Origin: Deinococcus taeanensis
GTDB taxonomy: Bacteria; Deinococcota; Deinococci; Deinococcales; Deinococcaceae
DNA: 64,000 bases
Reading direction: 5' to 3'
Assembly (NCBI RefSeq): GCF_020229735.1
Contig: NZ_CP083455.1
Span: forward strand, 1,205,001 to 1,269,000
Shown: positions 52,165 through 63,232 of the stretch, piece after piece
Position numbering within the stretch: position 1 is the first letter of the stretch
How the letters are laid out: every line of letters starts with the position of its first letter
Notes under the pieces: generated by a model
What the model was told of the DNA's origin: nothing
Seen by the model: the letters and a program-made list of their open reading frames with translations, nothing else
Databases searched by the model: none
Made by a program: the position numbers and the translations under genes

Positions 52165-52716
52165 TCAGCCGGTGGTCGTGAGCACGAACGAGACCTCCAC
52201 CGTCACGCTGTCACTGCTGCCCGGGTAGCGCACGTCAAAGTCGAACGGGTTGAACTTGAACTGGGTGCTCACGTTCACCTTCCCGTCCTGCAGCGTTGCC
52301 TTCACCGGCACGCTGACAGCCTTCGCCGTGCCCTTCACTGTCAGTTTCCCGGTGGCCGTCGTGGCCAGCGTCTGACCCTCCACCAGCTTCCCGCCGGTGA
52401 GTTTCTCCAGCGTGAACGTCGCGTTCGGGAACTTCGCGGCGTTGAGGGCGTCCTCACGCTTGGCATGGGCGTCCCTCAGGCTGATGCCGGTTTTCAGGTT
52501 CGCCACCGGCACCGTCACCGTGCCGGCGGTCGCCGCGAGATTCGCGGGGTCCAGCGTCACGCTCGCACTCACGCCACTGATCGTGCCGCGCACCGGAATG
52601 AACCTCACGGTGTACGTAAACGTCGCCGTACCGTCTGAGGCGCGGTAAGGGGCCGCGCTCACCATGGACCCCGCCACGAGGGCGGTCCCTGCCAGTCCTG
52701 CAATTGTCCGCTTCAT
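52165..52716 (-). CDS. YceI-like exported protein
   Basis: Protein of 183 aa. Signal peptide (MKRTIAGLAGTALVAGSMVSA) followed by the YceI lipocalin-like barrel: FTYTVRFIPVRGTISGVSASV, SLRDAHAKREDALNAAKFPNATFTLEKL and GKLTVKGTAKAVSVPVKA. Family members bind polyisoprenoids in a periplasmic barrel; stress-induced in some species. No good ribosome-binding site; CAAGAT lies 6 nt before the ATG, so a leaderless mRNA is possible. Confidence 0.88.
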   Translation of the reverse strand: MKRTIAGLAGTALVAGSMVSAAPYRASDGTATFTYTVRFIPVRGTISGVSASVTLDPANLAATAGTVTVPVANLKTGISLRDAHAKREDALNAAKFPNATFTLEKLTGGKLVEGQTLATTATGKLTVKGTAKAVSVPVKATLQDGKVNVSTQFKFNPFDFDVRYPGSSDSVTVEVSFVLTTTG

Positions 52717-52836
52717 GCCACGATCTTGACCTGACCCCGTGAAGCCCTGGTGAAACGACCTTCTGCCCCGCCCCCCCTGCAGGCTGCACAGACGCCTGAG
52801 CCCGGCTGGCCGGGGCGCCGCGTCATACTGCGGGCT

Positions 52837-54246
52837 ATGGCCTACGACCTCCTCGTAATGAAATTCGGCGGCACCAACATGCAGGACGCCCGCGCCATCC
52901 GCCACAGCGCCACGCTGGCCGCGCGGAGTCTGCGCGACCACGTGAAGGTCGTCGTGGTCGTCTCAGCCATGGCCGGCGTCACCAACCAGCTGCTGAAACT
53001 CGCTGACGCCGCCCAGTCCGGCGACATTGCCAGCGCCAACGACGAGATCGCCCTGATGCGCACCCGCCACTTCACGGCGGCGCAGGAACTGGGCGCCGCG
53101 CCCGACAGTGACACCGTGCGGGAGATCCGCGAGATGCATGAAACGCTCCGCCAGGCGGTGTACGGCGTGTACCTGCTGCGCGAACTCACGCCGCGCAGCC
53201 GCGATCTGATCGTCGCGTTCGGTGAGCGGCTCTCGGCGCCGCTGATGCGCCTCGCGCTGGAACAGGATGGCCTGCGCGCCCACCATCTCACCGGCGGTGA
53301 GGCCGGCATCCTGACCGATTCGCACTTCGGGAATGCCAAACCGCTTCTCAGCACCTACGAACGCGTCAAGGACCGCCTCAGCGGCCTGCTGAGTGCGGGC
53401 GTCACGCCGGTCGTGGCCGGCTTCATGGGTGAAACCGAGAAGGGCGCCATCACCACGCTGGGCCGCGGCGGCACGGATTTCAGCGCCACCATCATCGGCA
53501 AAGCCCTTGGCGCCGACGAGGTGTGGGCGTGGAAGGACGTCGACGGCGTCATGAGTGCCGACCCGCGCGTGGTGCGCGACGCGCAGAACATCGAGGTGCT
53601 CTCGTACGGCGAGGTGATGGAACTCGCGTACTTCGGAGCGAAGGTCCTGCACCCCCTGGCCGTGACGCCCCTGCAGGAAAGCGGCATCCCGCTGCGCGTG
53701 AAAAGTGCCGCGGACCCGGACTTTCCCGGCACGCTCGTGCAGGCCGCGCCGCGCGACGACGCCCGTCACCCGGTCAAGGCCGTGACGGCCATCCGGAACG
53801 TCAGCATCATCAACGTGAGCGGTGCGGGCGTCCTGGGCATCCCGGAAGTGATCGCCAGTGTGTTCGACGCGATCGCCCGGGAGAACGTCACGCTGCTGAT
53901 GGTCTCGCAGAGTTCCTCCATGAGCAACGTGTCCCTGGCGGTGCAGACCGTGGACGCCGAGCGCACCCTGGCCGCCCTGCGCGCCGGCGTGAGTCTGGAA
54001 CTGAAGGTCGAGGAGCAGGACGGCGTGGCCGTCCTGGCGATCGTGGGCAGCGGCATGCGCGGCCAGAGGGGGGTGTCTGCGCGGATGTTCACTGCGCTGG
54101 CCGAGCAGGACGTCAATGTCCTGATGATCTCCCAGGGCAGCAGCGAACTGAACGTCTCCGTTGCCGTGGAGGCCGCGCACGTGGACGCCGCCACAGTCGC
54201 TGTGCACAGCGCCTTCGGGCTGGGGGAAACCAAGGTCAGCGCCTGA
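52837..54246 (+). CDS. lysC: Aspartate kinase
   Basis: Protein of 469 aa, first step of the aspartate pathway (Lys, Thr, Met). Kinase domain with [34 protein letters not shown] and [13 protein letters not shown] (about 1-300), then two ACT domains (about 325-465) for feedback control ([33 protein letters not shown]). GGTNM replaces the common GGTSV. ATG at 52837 is 7 nt after CATACT: leaderless. Convergent with the PAP2 gene, 10 nt apart. Confidence 0.94.
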   Translation: MAYDLLVMKFGGTNMQDARAIRHSATLAARSLRDHVKVVVVVSAMAGVTNQLLKLADAAQSGDIASANDEIALMRTRHFTAAQELGAAPDSDTVREIREMHETLRQAVYGVYLLRELTPRSRDLIVAFGERLSAPLMRLALEQDGLRAHHLTGGEAGILTDSHFGNAKPLLSTYERVKDRLSGLLSAGVTPVVAGFMGETEKGAITTLGRGGTDFSATIIGKALGADEVWAWKDVDGVMSADPRVVRDAQNIEVLSYGEVMELAYFGAKVLHPLAVTPLQESGIPLRVKSAADPDFPGTLVQAAPRDDARHPVKAVTAIRNVSIINVSGAGVLGIPEVIASVFDAIARENVTLLMVSQSSSMSNVSLAVQTVDAERTLAALRAGVSLELKVEEQDGVAVLAIVGSGMRGQRGVSARMFTALAEQDVNVLMISQGSSELNVSVAVEAAHVDAATVAVHSAFGLGETKVSA

Positions 54247-54256
54247 GCACATCACC

Positions 54257-54976
54257 CTAGCTCTGGGCTGCCGGCGGTTCACCCAGCGTGTCCTGCGGCC
54301 CGGCAGGCGAGCGGCGCAGTTGCGGCCAGCGCCGGCGCATCAGGATGTACACGCCCGCCACCCAGGTGGCGCTGGCCGTGAAGCCCGCCAGCACATCGGA
54401 CGGGTAGTGCACGCCCAGGTAATTGCGACTTGCGCCCACCGCCACTGCCCACAGCGCCCCGAACACGGCGACCGGCCAGCCGGCCCGGGACCGCCAGAAC
54501 ACCAGGGTCAGGGCGATCCCGAACGCGGCGTTCGCCATGGCGTGCCCGCTTGGGAAGCTGTACCCGGGCTCGGTCAGGACGGCCACCAGCTCGTCCGGGC
54601 GGGGGCGCTGAAACACCACTTTCGCCGCGACATTCAGCAGGATGGCGCCCACCACGCCGGTCACGAGGAACCACCCGTGCGCCTTGCCGCGTGTCTGGCC
54701 GAGCAGCCACGCGATGGCGAACGTCACGAACGGCAGGACCGACACGCCGCCCAGTTGCGCCAGAAGCTGCGCGAAGCGCGTCAGGCCCGGCGTGCGCCGC
54801 TGCGCGTACCAGTTCAAGACCGCCTGGTCCCACTCGAAGCCGCCCTCCCGGAAAATCTCGTGGCTCAGCTGGGTGAACAGCGCAAACGGAATCATGACCC
54901 CCAGCAGCAGAAACAGCAGGGAGCGCCAGTGATCCTTGATGAACGGCAGGAATTCACGGCGGGACCGGGGAAACAT
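54257..54976 (-). CDS. PAP2-family phosphatase
   Basis: Protein of 239 aa, six membrane helices. The three PAP2 signature blocks are [21 protein letters not shown] and [16 protein letters not shown] with the catalytic His residues. Likely removes phosphate from undecaprenyl-PP or phosphatidic acid on the outer face of the membrane. UPP phosphatase and PA phosphatase cannot be told apart here. Confidence 0.9.
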   Translation of the reverse strand: MFPRSRREFLPFIKDHWRSLLFLLLGVMIPFALFTQLSHEIFREGGFEWDQAVLNWYAQRRTPGLTRFAQLLAQLGGVSVLPFVTFAIAWLLGQTRGKAHGWFLVTGVVGAILLNVAAKVVFQRPRPDELVAVLTEPGYSFPSGHAMANAAFGIALTLVFWRSRAGWPVAVFGALWAVAVGASRNYLGVHYPSDVLAGFTASATWVAGVYILMRRRWPQLRRSPAGPQDTLGEPPAAQS

Positions 54977-55181
54977 GGGCCCATTACAGCCTCTGCCGTG
55001 CGCCTGCGCGTTGCCGGATGCTTAACGGTCCCCCAGGTCCGCTAGGCACAGTGGCGCAGTGCGCCCTGCGCTCCCTGACGCATGTGCCAGGCCCTGTGCA
55101 CAGCGCACCATGAGGCACATCGGGAACGCCTCCCAGTGCCCGCCACCACGGCCGGCCGCGTTCCACCCCAAGGAGAGCGTC

Positions 55182-55340
55182 ATGCAACACCAGTTCCTCG
55201 GTTCCCTTCACGCGCAGGCCCTCCTTCAGGAGGCCGAGCAGCATCGACTCGTCCGGCAGGCCCAGGCGGCCCGCGATGCCCAGTCGCCCCGCAAGCCCCG
55301 CGGTCTTCAGGCCCTGCTGCACCGGCTGAATCTCGCGTGA
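55182..55340 (+). CDS. Hypothetical protein, 52 aa
   Basis: Short, soluble, likely helical, rich in Gln/Ala/Leu/Arg (QALLQEAEQHRLVRQAQAARDA), ending in LLHRLNLA. No family known to me. Support comes from AAGGAG placed 6 nt before the ATG and a perfect terminator about 20 nt after the stop, which together frame a compact monocistron. Confidence 0.7.
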   Translation: MQHQFLGSLHAQALLQEAEQHRLVRQAQAARDAQSPRKPRGLQALLHRLNLA

Positions 55341-55360
55341 CCCCGGCCAGTTGCCTCTGC

Positions 55361-55400
55361 GCGCCGCTCCCTTCCCCGTGAAGAGGAGCGGCGCCCTTTT
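55361..55400 (+). terminator. Intrinsic terminator of the 52-aa gene
   Basis: GCGCCGCTCC / GGAGCGGCGC (10 bp) followed by CCTTTT. uvrC ends just beyond on the other strand. Confidence 0.8.
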
Positions 55401-55424
55401 CGGGCCCTGCGGGGCGCGGCGCGT

Positions 55425-57278
55425 TCAGTTGCTCAGCGGCGTGTGGTTCGCTTCGCGCTGCGTCAGGAACGTCTTGACGCTCTGCGCGGCGCGCAGCGTC
55501 ATGCCCGGCACCGCGGCAATCTGTTCTACCGGGGCGCTGGCGAGATCCTCCAGGCTGGTGAAGTGTTCCAGCAGCGCGTCCCGGCGTTTCTGACCGATGC
55601 CGGGCAGATCGTCGAACACGCTGCGCAGCATGTCCTGTCCGCGCAGCTTGCGGTGGTACGTCACGGCGTAGTTGTGCACCTCGTCGCGCACGCCGATCAG
55701 CATGCGCAGGGCCGGGTGCGTGTGAGGCAGAAGCAGTTCGCGCTCCACGCCGATTTCGGTTCCTGTGTCCAGCCACCACTGCGCGCCGTACCGCCCGGGC
55801 AGGATCAGGCGTTCCTCACGTTTGGCAAGCCCGACCACGGGAATCTGCACGTTGGCTTCTTTCAGGGCGTCCAGCGCGGCATTCACCTGTCCGCGCCCGC
55901 CGTCGATCAGCAGCAGGTCCGGGAGGGGCAGCTTGTCCGCGAGGCTGCCGGTGAAGCGCCGCGTGATCGTCTGGCGCATGCTGGTGTAGTCGTCCGGGTG
56001 GTCCAGGCCGCGCACCTTGAAGCGCCGGTGCTCGCCGCGCCGCGTCCGGCCGCCCTCAAACACGACCATGCCGGACACGATGTTCGTGCCGAACAGGTTG
56101 CTGTTGTCGTACCCTTCGATCCGCCATGGGCGGTCCGGGAGGGCCAGCACCTCCCGCAGGGCGTCCAGTCCGGGGTGGTCGCCGCGGCGCTCGAGCAGCG
56201 CGAGTTCGCTTTCCAGGCCCGTGGTGGCGTTGCGCTGCGCCATGTCAATCAGGTCGACCTTGTCGCCGCGTTTCGGGGCGCGCATCTCGATGCGCCGGCC
56301 GGCTTTCTCGCTGAGGAATTCACTCCAGATGGGCGCGTCCTCGAAGTCGGCGGGCAGCAGAATCAGCGGCGGGACGTGGGTGGCCTGCGTGTAGTAGTCC
56401 TGCACGAACGCCTCGACAATCTCACCGAGCGGAGCGTCCTCCGTGCCGGTCAGGAACCGCTTGTCGCGGCCCACGACCCGCCCCCCGCGCATGCGGAACA
56501 GCTGCACCATGGCGTACTCCCCGGCCTGCGCGGCGCCCAGGAAGTCCAGGTCGGTTTCGTCACTCACGAAGGCGTGCTGTTCTGTTCCGAACAGCTTTTC
56601 CACGGCCTGCACGCGGTCGCGCACGCGGGCGGCCTGCTCGAAGTCCTGGGCGCTGGCAGCGACTTTCATGTCGTCACGCAGCCGGGCGATCACGGGCGCG
56701 GCGCGGCCTTCGAGCAGGGCGCGGACGTCCTCGACCACCCGCGCGTACGCGTCCGGCTCGGCACGGTCCACGCAGGGTCCCAGGCAGCGGCCCATGTGGT
56801 AGTTCAGGCAGGGGCGGGGTTTTTTCTGCAGGGGCAGGCCGCTGTTCTTGCGCAGCGGGAACATGGTGTCGATCAGGTGCTTGACTCGGCGCACGGCAGA
56901 CGAGTCCGGGTACGGGCCGTAGTAGTTGCCGCCGTCCTTGAGCACGCGGCGGGTCACGACCAGCATGGGGAAGGTTTCGTTGGTGAGTTTCAGGAACGGG
57001 TAGTGTTTGTCGTCCTTGAGCGTGACGTTGTAGTGGGGGCGGTGCTGCTTGATGAGGTTGGCTTCCAGCACGAGCGCCTCCACCTCGTTGCGGGCCGTGA
57101 TGAATTCCAGGGTGTCGGCCAGCGCGGTGAACTTTCCGCTTTTGCCGCCTGCTTTGAAGTGCTGTCCGACGCGGCTGCGGAGGTTGTTCGCCTTGCCGAT
57201 GTAGATCGGGGTGCCGCCCTTGCGGAAGATGTACACGCCGGGGGTGATGGGCAGCACGGGCAGATCGTCTGGATGCAC
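55425..57278 (-). CDS. uvrC: Excinuclease ABC subunit C
   Basis: Protein of 617 aa that makes both incisions in nucleotide-excision repair. N-terminal GIY-YIG nuclease ([24 protein letters not shown]), UVR motif that binds UvrB (about 195-230, [24 protein letters not shown]), RNase H-like endonuclease with [11 protein letters not shown], and a C-terminal tandem HhH ([13 protein letters not shown]). GTG at 57278 lies 7 nt after TATCCT (57286-57291): leaderless. An upstream ORF start would add 14 poorly conserved residues. No RDRM-like site is seen. Confidence 0.95.
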   Translation of the reverse strand: MHPDDLPVLPITPGVYIFRKGGTPIYIGKANNLRSRVGQHFKAGGKSGKFTALADTLEFITARNEVEALVLEANLIKQHRPHYNVTLKDDKHYPFLKLTNETFPMLVVTRRVLKDGGNYYGPYPDSSAVRRVKHLIDTMFPLRKNSGLPLQKKPRPCLNYHMGRCLGPCVDRAEPDAYARVVEDVRALLEGRAAPVIARLRDDMKVAASAQDFEQAARVRDRVQAVEKLFGTEQHAFVSDETDLDFLGAAQAGEYAMVQLFRMRGGRVVGRDKRFLTGTEDAPLGEIVEAFVQDYYTQATHVPPLILLPADFEDAPIWSEFLSEKAGRRIEMRAPKRGDKVDLIDMAQRNATTGLESELALLERRGDHPGLDALREVLALPDRPWRIEGYDNSNLFGTNIVSGMVVFEGGRTRRGEHRRFKVRGLDHPDDYTSMRQTITRRFTGSLADKLPLPDLLLIDGGRGQVNAALDALKEANVQIPVVGLAKREERLILPGRYGAQWWLDTGTEIGVERELLLPHTHPALRMLIGVRDEVHNYAVTYHRKLRGQDMLRSVFDDLPGIGQKRRDALLEHFTSLEDLASAPVEQIAAVPGMTLRAAQSVKTFLTQREANHTPLSN

Positions 57279-57369
57279 GTCTGTCAGGATAGGGGAGGGT
57301 GGCGGCGGTGTCCGTGACAAGGCCCCCGGTGCCGTCAGCCGGAGCGGATCGCAACGAAGGAGACTAAAA

Positions 57370-57402
57370 TTTCACAACCCGGTTAATCGTGAAACTACTC
57401 AC
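57370..57402. promoter_or_regulatory. CRP/FNR-like operator element, copy C
   Basis: A 33-bp relative of copy A: TTTCACAA, spacer, then ATCGTGAA-ACTA-CTCAC. Core GTGA-N6-TCAC at 57389-57402. Its centre lies 64.5 bp before the leaderless start of the downstream hydrolase gene, close to the class I CRP position of -61.5. Confidence 0.6.
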
Positions 57403-57459
57403 AAGCGTGCTTATGGTTTGATCAAGCTGCCCGGGGAGTGAACGCTCTATGCTCCAGCT

Positions 57460-58212
57460 GTGCCCGCCGAAACCTTCACCCACGGGCGATCCCGGCTTAC
57501 CTACGCCACTCACGGGGAGGGCCGCCCCATCGTGCTGGTTCACGGCCTGAGCGGCTCCAGCCGCTGGTGGCGCTTCAACATCCCTGCCCTTGAGCAGCAG
57601 CACCGCGTCTACACCCTGGACCTCAGCGGCTATGGACTCTCGCGCGGCCAGCGGTCCCTGACGGTGCGGGCCGCTGCGGCCCTGATTGTCGCGTGGCTCG
57701 ATCACCACGACCTGCACGACGTCACGCTCGTGGGTCACTCCATGGGCGGGCAGATCAGCCTTCACGTCGCCGCAGGTGCCCCCGGGCGTGTGCGGAACCT
57801 CGTGCTCGTCTGTGCCAGCGGCCTGCTGCGTGCGAGCGCCGTCCGGACGGCGCTGCACCTGCCCCGCGCGGCGTTGATCGGCCAGAAACGATTTATTGGC
57901 CGGATCGTTCTTGACAGTCTGCGCGCCGGACCGTGGAACCTGTGGCGGAACGCCGTGGATCTCCTCAAGGACAGCGTGCAGGACGTTCTGCCCGGTGTGC
58001 AGGCGCGCACGCTGATCATCTGGGGTGAGCGGGACGTGCTCGTGCCGCTGGAACTGGGCCGCCTGCTGCACGAAGCGTTGCCCGGTTCGCAGTTCGAGGT
58101 GATTCCACGCGCCGGCCACGTGGTCATGGTGGATGACCCCCGGCGGTTCAATGCGCTGCTCCTGGCGTTCCTGAGCAGTCCCGGCGCACCCGGCGGAGAC
58201 GTGACGGGTTGA
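57460..58212 (+). CDS. Alpha/beta hydrolase
   Basis: Protein of 250 aa. Oxyanion region LVHGLSGSSRWW, nucleophile elbow GHSMGGQ (Ser), acid Asp in IIWGERDVLVP and late His in AGHVVMVDDP, so the full triad is present. GTG at 57460 is 6 nt after TATGCT (57448-57453): leaderless. It is translationally coupled to a second hydrolase. Esterase, lipase or C-C hydrolase roles are open. Element C upstream suggests CRP-like control. Confidence 0.9.
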   Translation: MPAETFTHGRSRLTYATHGEGRPIVLVHGLSGSSRWWRFNIPALEQQHRVYTLDLSGYGLSRGQRSLTVRAAAALIVAWLDHHDLHDVTLVGHSMGGQISLHVAAGAPGRVRNLVLVCASGLLRASAVRTALHLPRAALIGQKRFIGRIVLDSLRAGPWNLWRNAVDLLKDSVQDVLPGVQARTLIIWGERDVLVPLELGRLLHEALPGSQFEVIPRAGHVVMVDDPRRFNALLLAFLSSPGAPGGDVTG

Positions 58213-58955
58213 GCGGGGAAGCCACCTACCTGACCGTGAATGGGCTGCGTACGCACGCCTGGAAGCGGGGAAAAGGCCGGCCGCTGGTGCTTGTTCCAGG
58301 GCTGGCGTGCGCCTCATGGATGTACGTCCGGCTGGCCCGCGAACTCGCGCGGGAACGAACGGTCTTCGTCTACGACCCGCCGGGACACGGTCATTCGGAC
58401 GACCGGCCGGCGTACCCGGTGTGCATTGAGCACCTCACGGATCACCTCGCAGCGTGGCTGCGCCAGGCGGGGTTGTGGGGCGCGCCCATGCTGGGGCACT
58501 CGCTCGGGGGAGAGGTGATGTTTGACCTGGCAGCGCGCCACCCCGGCGCGGCGTGTGCCCTGGTCGCCTGTGCGCCGACGGGAATTCCTGAGAACCCAAG
58601 TGTGCATGTTCAGCTGCTGCGCCTGCTCAGGGACCTGCCGAGGGAACGTCCCGGGTTGCTTGTTCCAGGAATCCGTGCGTATTCGCGGTGTGGCCTGCGG
58701 CGCATCTACCTGCTTGCCCGGGACCAGCAGGTGCATATGACCGGGCCGCTGCTGGGGCGGGTGGACGTCCCGACCCTGCTGCTTGACGGGCTGGCGGACC
58801 CCGTGGTGCAGTCCTGGACGGTGCAGCGGATTCAGGTGGATATTCCCGACGCTTTGGTGCGGCAGATCGAGGGCGGCACCCACGCCCTGACGGACTCCCA
58901 TCCGCAAGCGGTGGCGCGGTTTACGCTTGACTTTCTCAGAGAACTGTCAGTGTAG
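58209..58955 (+). CDS. Alpha/beta hydrolase (second, coupled copy)
   Basis: Protein of 248 aa. LVPGLACASWMYVRLA, nucleophile elbow GHSLGGE, acid Asp in LLDGLADPVV and His in GGTHALTDSHP. TTG start in a TTGA overlap with the first hydrolase. The two share fold and length but only modest sequence, so this is an old duplication or a recruited pair, perhaps a two-subunit or two-step activity. Confidence 0.88.
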   Translation: MSGEATYLTVNGLRTHAWKRGKGRPLVLVPGLACASWMYVRLARELARERTVFVYDPPGHGHSDDRPAYPVCIEHLTDHLAAWLRQAGLWGAPMLGHSLGGEVMFDLAARHPGAACALVACAPTGIPENPSVHVQLLRLLRDLPRERPGLLVPGIRAYSRCGLRRIYLLARDQQVHMTGPLLGRVDVPTLLLDGLADPVVQSWTVQRIQVDIPDALVRQIEGGTHALTDSHPQAVARFTLDFLRELSV

Positions 58956-58984
58956 AAAAACGGTGTAGAAAAAGAGAACATCGA

Positions 58985-59018
58985 TTTCACGACACAGCTT
59001 ATCCGTGAATCTTTTCAC
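58985..59018. promoter_or_regulatory. CRP/FNR-like operator element, copy D
   Basis: A 34-bp relative of copy A: TTTCACGA, spacer, then ATCCGTGAA-TCTT-TTCAC; core GTGA-N6-TCAC at 59005-59018. It lies between convergent genes, so it does not face a normal promoter. A minus-strand TACACT at 58949-58954 sits at nearly the same distance from the core as the PhzF -10 does in copy A. Confidence 0.5.
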
Positions 59019-59059
59019 TATCTTGATAGTTGACCTGTCTGTCATCACTTCCTCCAAGA

Positions 59060-60264
59060 TCAGAGGTTCACGGGCTCGCCCTTGATCCGCGCCTGCTCAG
59101 CGGCAAACGCCATCCGGTGAGAGTCCAGAGATTCAGACAATGGGGTGGGGAGGGGTGACTCTCCGCGAAGGGCGGCGAGCCACGCCCGGATCATGGCTTC
59201 GTCGCCCCCGCCGTGCCGGCCGTTGGTCTGGACCGTCCAGGTGTCGCTGAGGCCGGTGCGGAAGTGGTGCAGTTCCAGTTCGCCGCGGTCCATGTGGGCG
59301 CGCAGTTCGCCGTGCGTGCCGAGAAGTTTCAGGGTGCGGGTGTTGTTGTGCGTGAAGGCACTCACGGTGAGTTGCGCCTGCACGCCGTTCTGGAAACTCA
59401 CAGTGACGGCCTGGTGATCCATGACGTTGTTCAGGCCGAGGTACACGCATTCCCCGTACGGGCCGGTCTGCAGTGCCTCCACGACGCTCTGCCCGCCGGC
59501 GGTGAGGACGGTGACGGGCCACGTGTGCGGGTCGCGGGTGAGGTAGATGCGCCGAGCGTCATACGGGCAGTCCAGGACAGGGCACTGGGTGCACCGCCGG
59601 GCAGCGCCGGGAGGGGCGTGTTCGGGACGGAAGTGATGCAGGGCGCCGGCGCTGCTGACCCGGGCGGGCGGCGCGCCGGCAAAGGCCCGCAGCAGGTCGA
59701 GGTCGTGGCAGCTTTTGGCAAGCAGGAACGGCGCTGCGGGGGGGAGGCGCGCCAGTTGCCGCGCACGTAGGAGTGCGCATAGTGCCAGAACGCGACGTTC
59801 TCGGCGTGCTGCACCCCGACGAGCTGGCCGAGCGTGCCGGTGTGCAGGATCCGGCGGACCTCCTGAAAGAAGGGGGCGGTGCGCAGCACGTGGCATACGG
59901 CCACGCGGCCGGGTGACGCGGCTTCGGCCGTGAGCAGTTCGTTGAGTTCGTGTTCGTGCAGGCAGATGGGTTTTTCGAGCAGCACGTCGTAGCCGAGCGC
60001 CAGGGCCTGCAGGGTGGGCGCGACGTGCGCGTCGTCGGGCGTGGCGATCACCACGGCGTCCGCGACGCGGCCCAGCGTGAAGAACTCGTCCCAGTGCGTG
60101 AACTGACGTTCGACCGGCACACCGTGCCGGGCGGCCACCTCGGTGAGCCGATGAGGTCGGGCGTCGATCAGGTGCGTGATCTGCGCGCCGTGCGCAGCGA
60201 GGTGCCGGGCGTACACGTCCGCGCCGCGGTTTCCGCAGCCGATGACCGCCACGCGGGGGATCAT
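59060..60264 (-). pseudogene. Gfo/Idh/MocA oxidoreductase gene with one-base frameshift
   Basis: N-terminal Rossmann half reads from the ATG at 60264: VAVIGCGNRGADVYARHL, ATPDDAHV and LLEKPICLHEHELNELL. The C-terminal half continues in another frame (LLAKSCHDLDLLRAFAG ... NNVMDHQAVTVSFQNGVQAQLTV). The break is at a run of seven G (59738-59744, C7 in the mRNA). One more C would give a continuous 401-aa protein with a Cys-rich CTQCPVLDCPYDARRIY segment. The two halves are otherwise undamaged, so the lesion is recent, a sequencing error, or bypassed by slippage. ATG overlaps the epimerase stop (ATGA); last gene of its operon. Confidence 0.85.
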
Positions 60265-61288
60265 GCGCGCTGCACGCCCCAGCCGGGCCCGTCGGGCCGG
60301 GCGAGGTGCCCGGCCGTCCAGCGGAGCCCGGTGAACGGGTCGTCCGCGAGGAGCAGGGCGCCGTCCAGGTCGGCCCAGTCGCAGGCGCCGGCAAGGTGCG
60401 CGGCGGCGGCGATCCCGAGGCTGCTTTCAATCATGCAGCCCATCATGACGTGCAGGCCGTGCGCGCGGGCGAGTCGCAGCGCCCGCAGGGCCTGCAGGGG
60501 GCCGCCCAGCTTGGCCAGTTTGAGGTTCACGCCGTCGAACGCGCGGGCGAGCGGGAGGATGTCCGCGACGTGGTGCAGGCTTTCATCAGCGACGATGGGC
60601 ACCGTGGACACGGCGCGCAGTGCGGCGTGCCCGTCGAGGTCGCCGGCCGCGAGGGGCTGTTCCACGAATTCCACGCGGGCGGCGTCGAGCACGCCGAGCA
60701 TCCGCCGCGCCTGCGTGCGGGTCCAGGCGGCGTTCGCGTCGACCCTCAGGGCGACGTGGGGCGCTTCCTCCCGCAGCGCCTCGAGGATCGCTTCGTCCTG
60801 CGCGGTGCCGAGTTTGACCTTCAGAACGCCGTGACCGCGGGCCGCGGCGTCGCGCGCCTGCCGGCGCATGTCGTCCAGGGACGCGAGACTGACGGTGTAG
60901 CTGCTTTCCGGCAGGGCAGCGGGCGAGAGGCCCAGCAGGCGCCAGACGGGCACGCCGGCGGCGTGGGCGCACCATTCCACGGCAGCCATTTCCAGTGCGC
61001 ATTTCACGCTGGGGTGGTCGTGTGGCATTTTTGCGCAGAGCTGCGCGTGCAGGCCGTCCCAGTCCCACGGGTCGGTCAGGGCCCCGGCGAGCAGGGGCAG
61101 CACCGCGTCCACGGTGCCGCGCGTCTCGCCGTAGTAGGCGTTCGGGGCGGCCTCACCGCGCCCAGTGAGGCCGCCCGCGTCGAGCGTGACGAAGGTGCGG
61201 GGGTAGGTGCTGTGCGTCCAGCGGGCAATGCCGAACGGTTGCGCGGTGTGCAGGTCCAGGGTTTCCCACGTGACGGTGGGCGGGGTGC

Positions 61289-61292
<4 letters not shown>
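60261..61292 (-). CDS. Dipeptide epimerase (L-Ala-D/L-Glu epimerase type)
   Basis: Protein of 343 aa, enolase superfamily. KxK acid/base motif in GVLKVKLG, metal ligands Asp in RVDANAAW, Glu in EFVEQPL and Asp in VADES, second Lys in LKLAKLGG, and the family end MMGCMIESSLGIAAAAHLA. It isomerises L-Ala-D-Glu from peptidoglycan so the dipeptide can be cleaved. GTG at 61292 overlaps the NlpC/P60 stop (GTGA). A GTG at 61301 would add 3 residues. The neighbours fit murein peptide recycling. Confidence 0.9.
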
Positions 61293-62164
<872 letters not shown>

Positions 62165-62236
62165 GCGCCCCAGCCTACGCCCATTCCTGCGCGGGCGCCG
62201 CCCCGAGTGGTGCACGCCAGTTCCCCCCGCCGTGGT

Positions 62237-63232
62237 TCAGAGGTGGGTGGTCAGCCAGCGCGCCCAGTTTCCGGCCGCGATGCCCGGCCGGGCCGCTTCA
62301 GGCAGGGCGCCCAGCACCTGGGGCACGTCGCGGTACCGGTTGATGCCCGCGGGGGTTTTCTCCGCGCCGAAGCCGCCGTCGAGGTCCGTGCCGAGCGCCA
62401 CACGGTTCCACCCGACCAGCGAGGCGTAGTGCGCTGCGTGCGCGGCGAGCGTCGCAAGGGGCACGCGTTCCAGGCTGCCTTCGGGCAGGGGGTGCAGGAA
62501 GCGGTTCAGGAGCACCAGGCCGATCACCCCGTCCGCCTGCGCGATCGTGCGGACCATGTCGTCCGTGAGGTGCCGGTTGCCGGGCACGAAGGCGCGGCTG
62601 TTGGCGTGCGTGGCGATCAGTTTCGGGCCGATCTGCGCGGCGTCCCAGAACGCGGCGTCGTCCAGGTGGGAGGCGTCCAGCGTGACCCCCAGGTCGCGCA
62701 TGGCGGTCACCAGGTCGTGGCCCGCCGGAGTCAGCGGGCCGGGCGCGGCCGTGCCGCCTGCGTACCGGGTGCGGCCCCAGGCCGGGCCGATGACCCGCAC
62801 CCCGCGCTGCACCCAGAAAGGCAGGTCGCTGGCGTCCCGGATGGGGTCGGCGCCTTCCATCAGCAGCACCACCCCGAGCGGCGCGTCCGGGTCGCCGAGG
62901 TGGGCGGCGACCGCGGCGGCGTCCGGCAGGAGATGCACGTGCCCCTGGTCCTGCCAGCGGTGGTACACGTCCAGTTGCGCCAGGGCCTGGGCGCGCGCAC
63001 CCTGGGGGCCGGTGTACCCGGCCGGGCTGGCCGCGCTGTGCGGCAGGGCGAACAGCGTGCCGAAGCACACGCGCACGCCCGCCGCCCGCAGTTCCGGGAA
63101 GCTCACCGTGGCCGTCTGCCCCGGCACTGGGTCGTGCGCGCGCAGGGTGTCCAGAGGCAGGGTGAGATCGCGGCCGTCCACGGCGTTCATGGCGAGGTCC
63201 AGGTGCCCGTCAATCAGGATGGGAGCGTTCAG
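62237..63232 (-). CDS. Membrane dipeptidase (peptidase M19)
   Basis: Protein of 331 aa, zinc dipeptidase of the renal-dipeptidase fold. The first metal-binding motif is DGHLDLAMNA and begins upstream of the first ATG (63190). Starting at that ATG would delete the HxD ligands. No ATG, GTG or TTG precedes it in frame after the last stop, but a CTG at 63232 overlaps the HAD stop (CTGA) and has GGTGGA upstream. Other ligands: Glu in LLMEGADP, His in DASHLDD and THANSRAF. Likely cleaves dipeptides such as those released by its neighbours. Confidence 0.85.
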   Translation of the reverse strand: MNAPILIDGHLDLAMNAVDGRDLTLPLDTLRAHDPVPGQTATVSFPELRAAGVRVCFGTLFALPHSAASPAGYTGPQGARAQALAQLDVYHRWQDQGHVHLLPDAAAVAAHLGDPDAPLGVVLLMEGADPIRDASDLPFWVQRGVRVIGPAWGRTRYAGGTAAPGPLTPAGHDLVTAMRDLGVTLDASHLDDAAFWDAAQIGPKLIATHANSRAFVPGNRHLTDDMVRTIAQADGVIGLVLLNRFLHPLPEGSLERVPLATLAAHAAHYASLVGWNRVALGTDLDGGFGAEKTPAGINRYRDVPQVLGALPEAARPGIAAGNWARWLTTHL

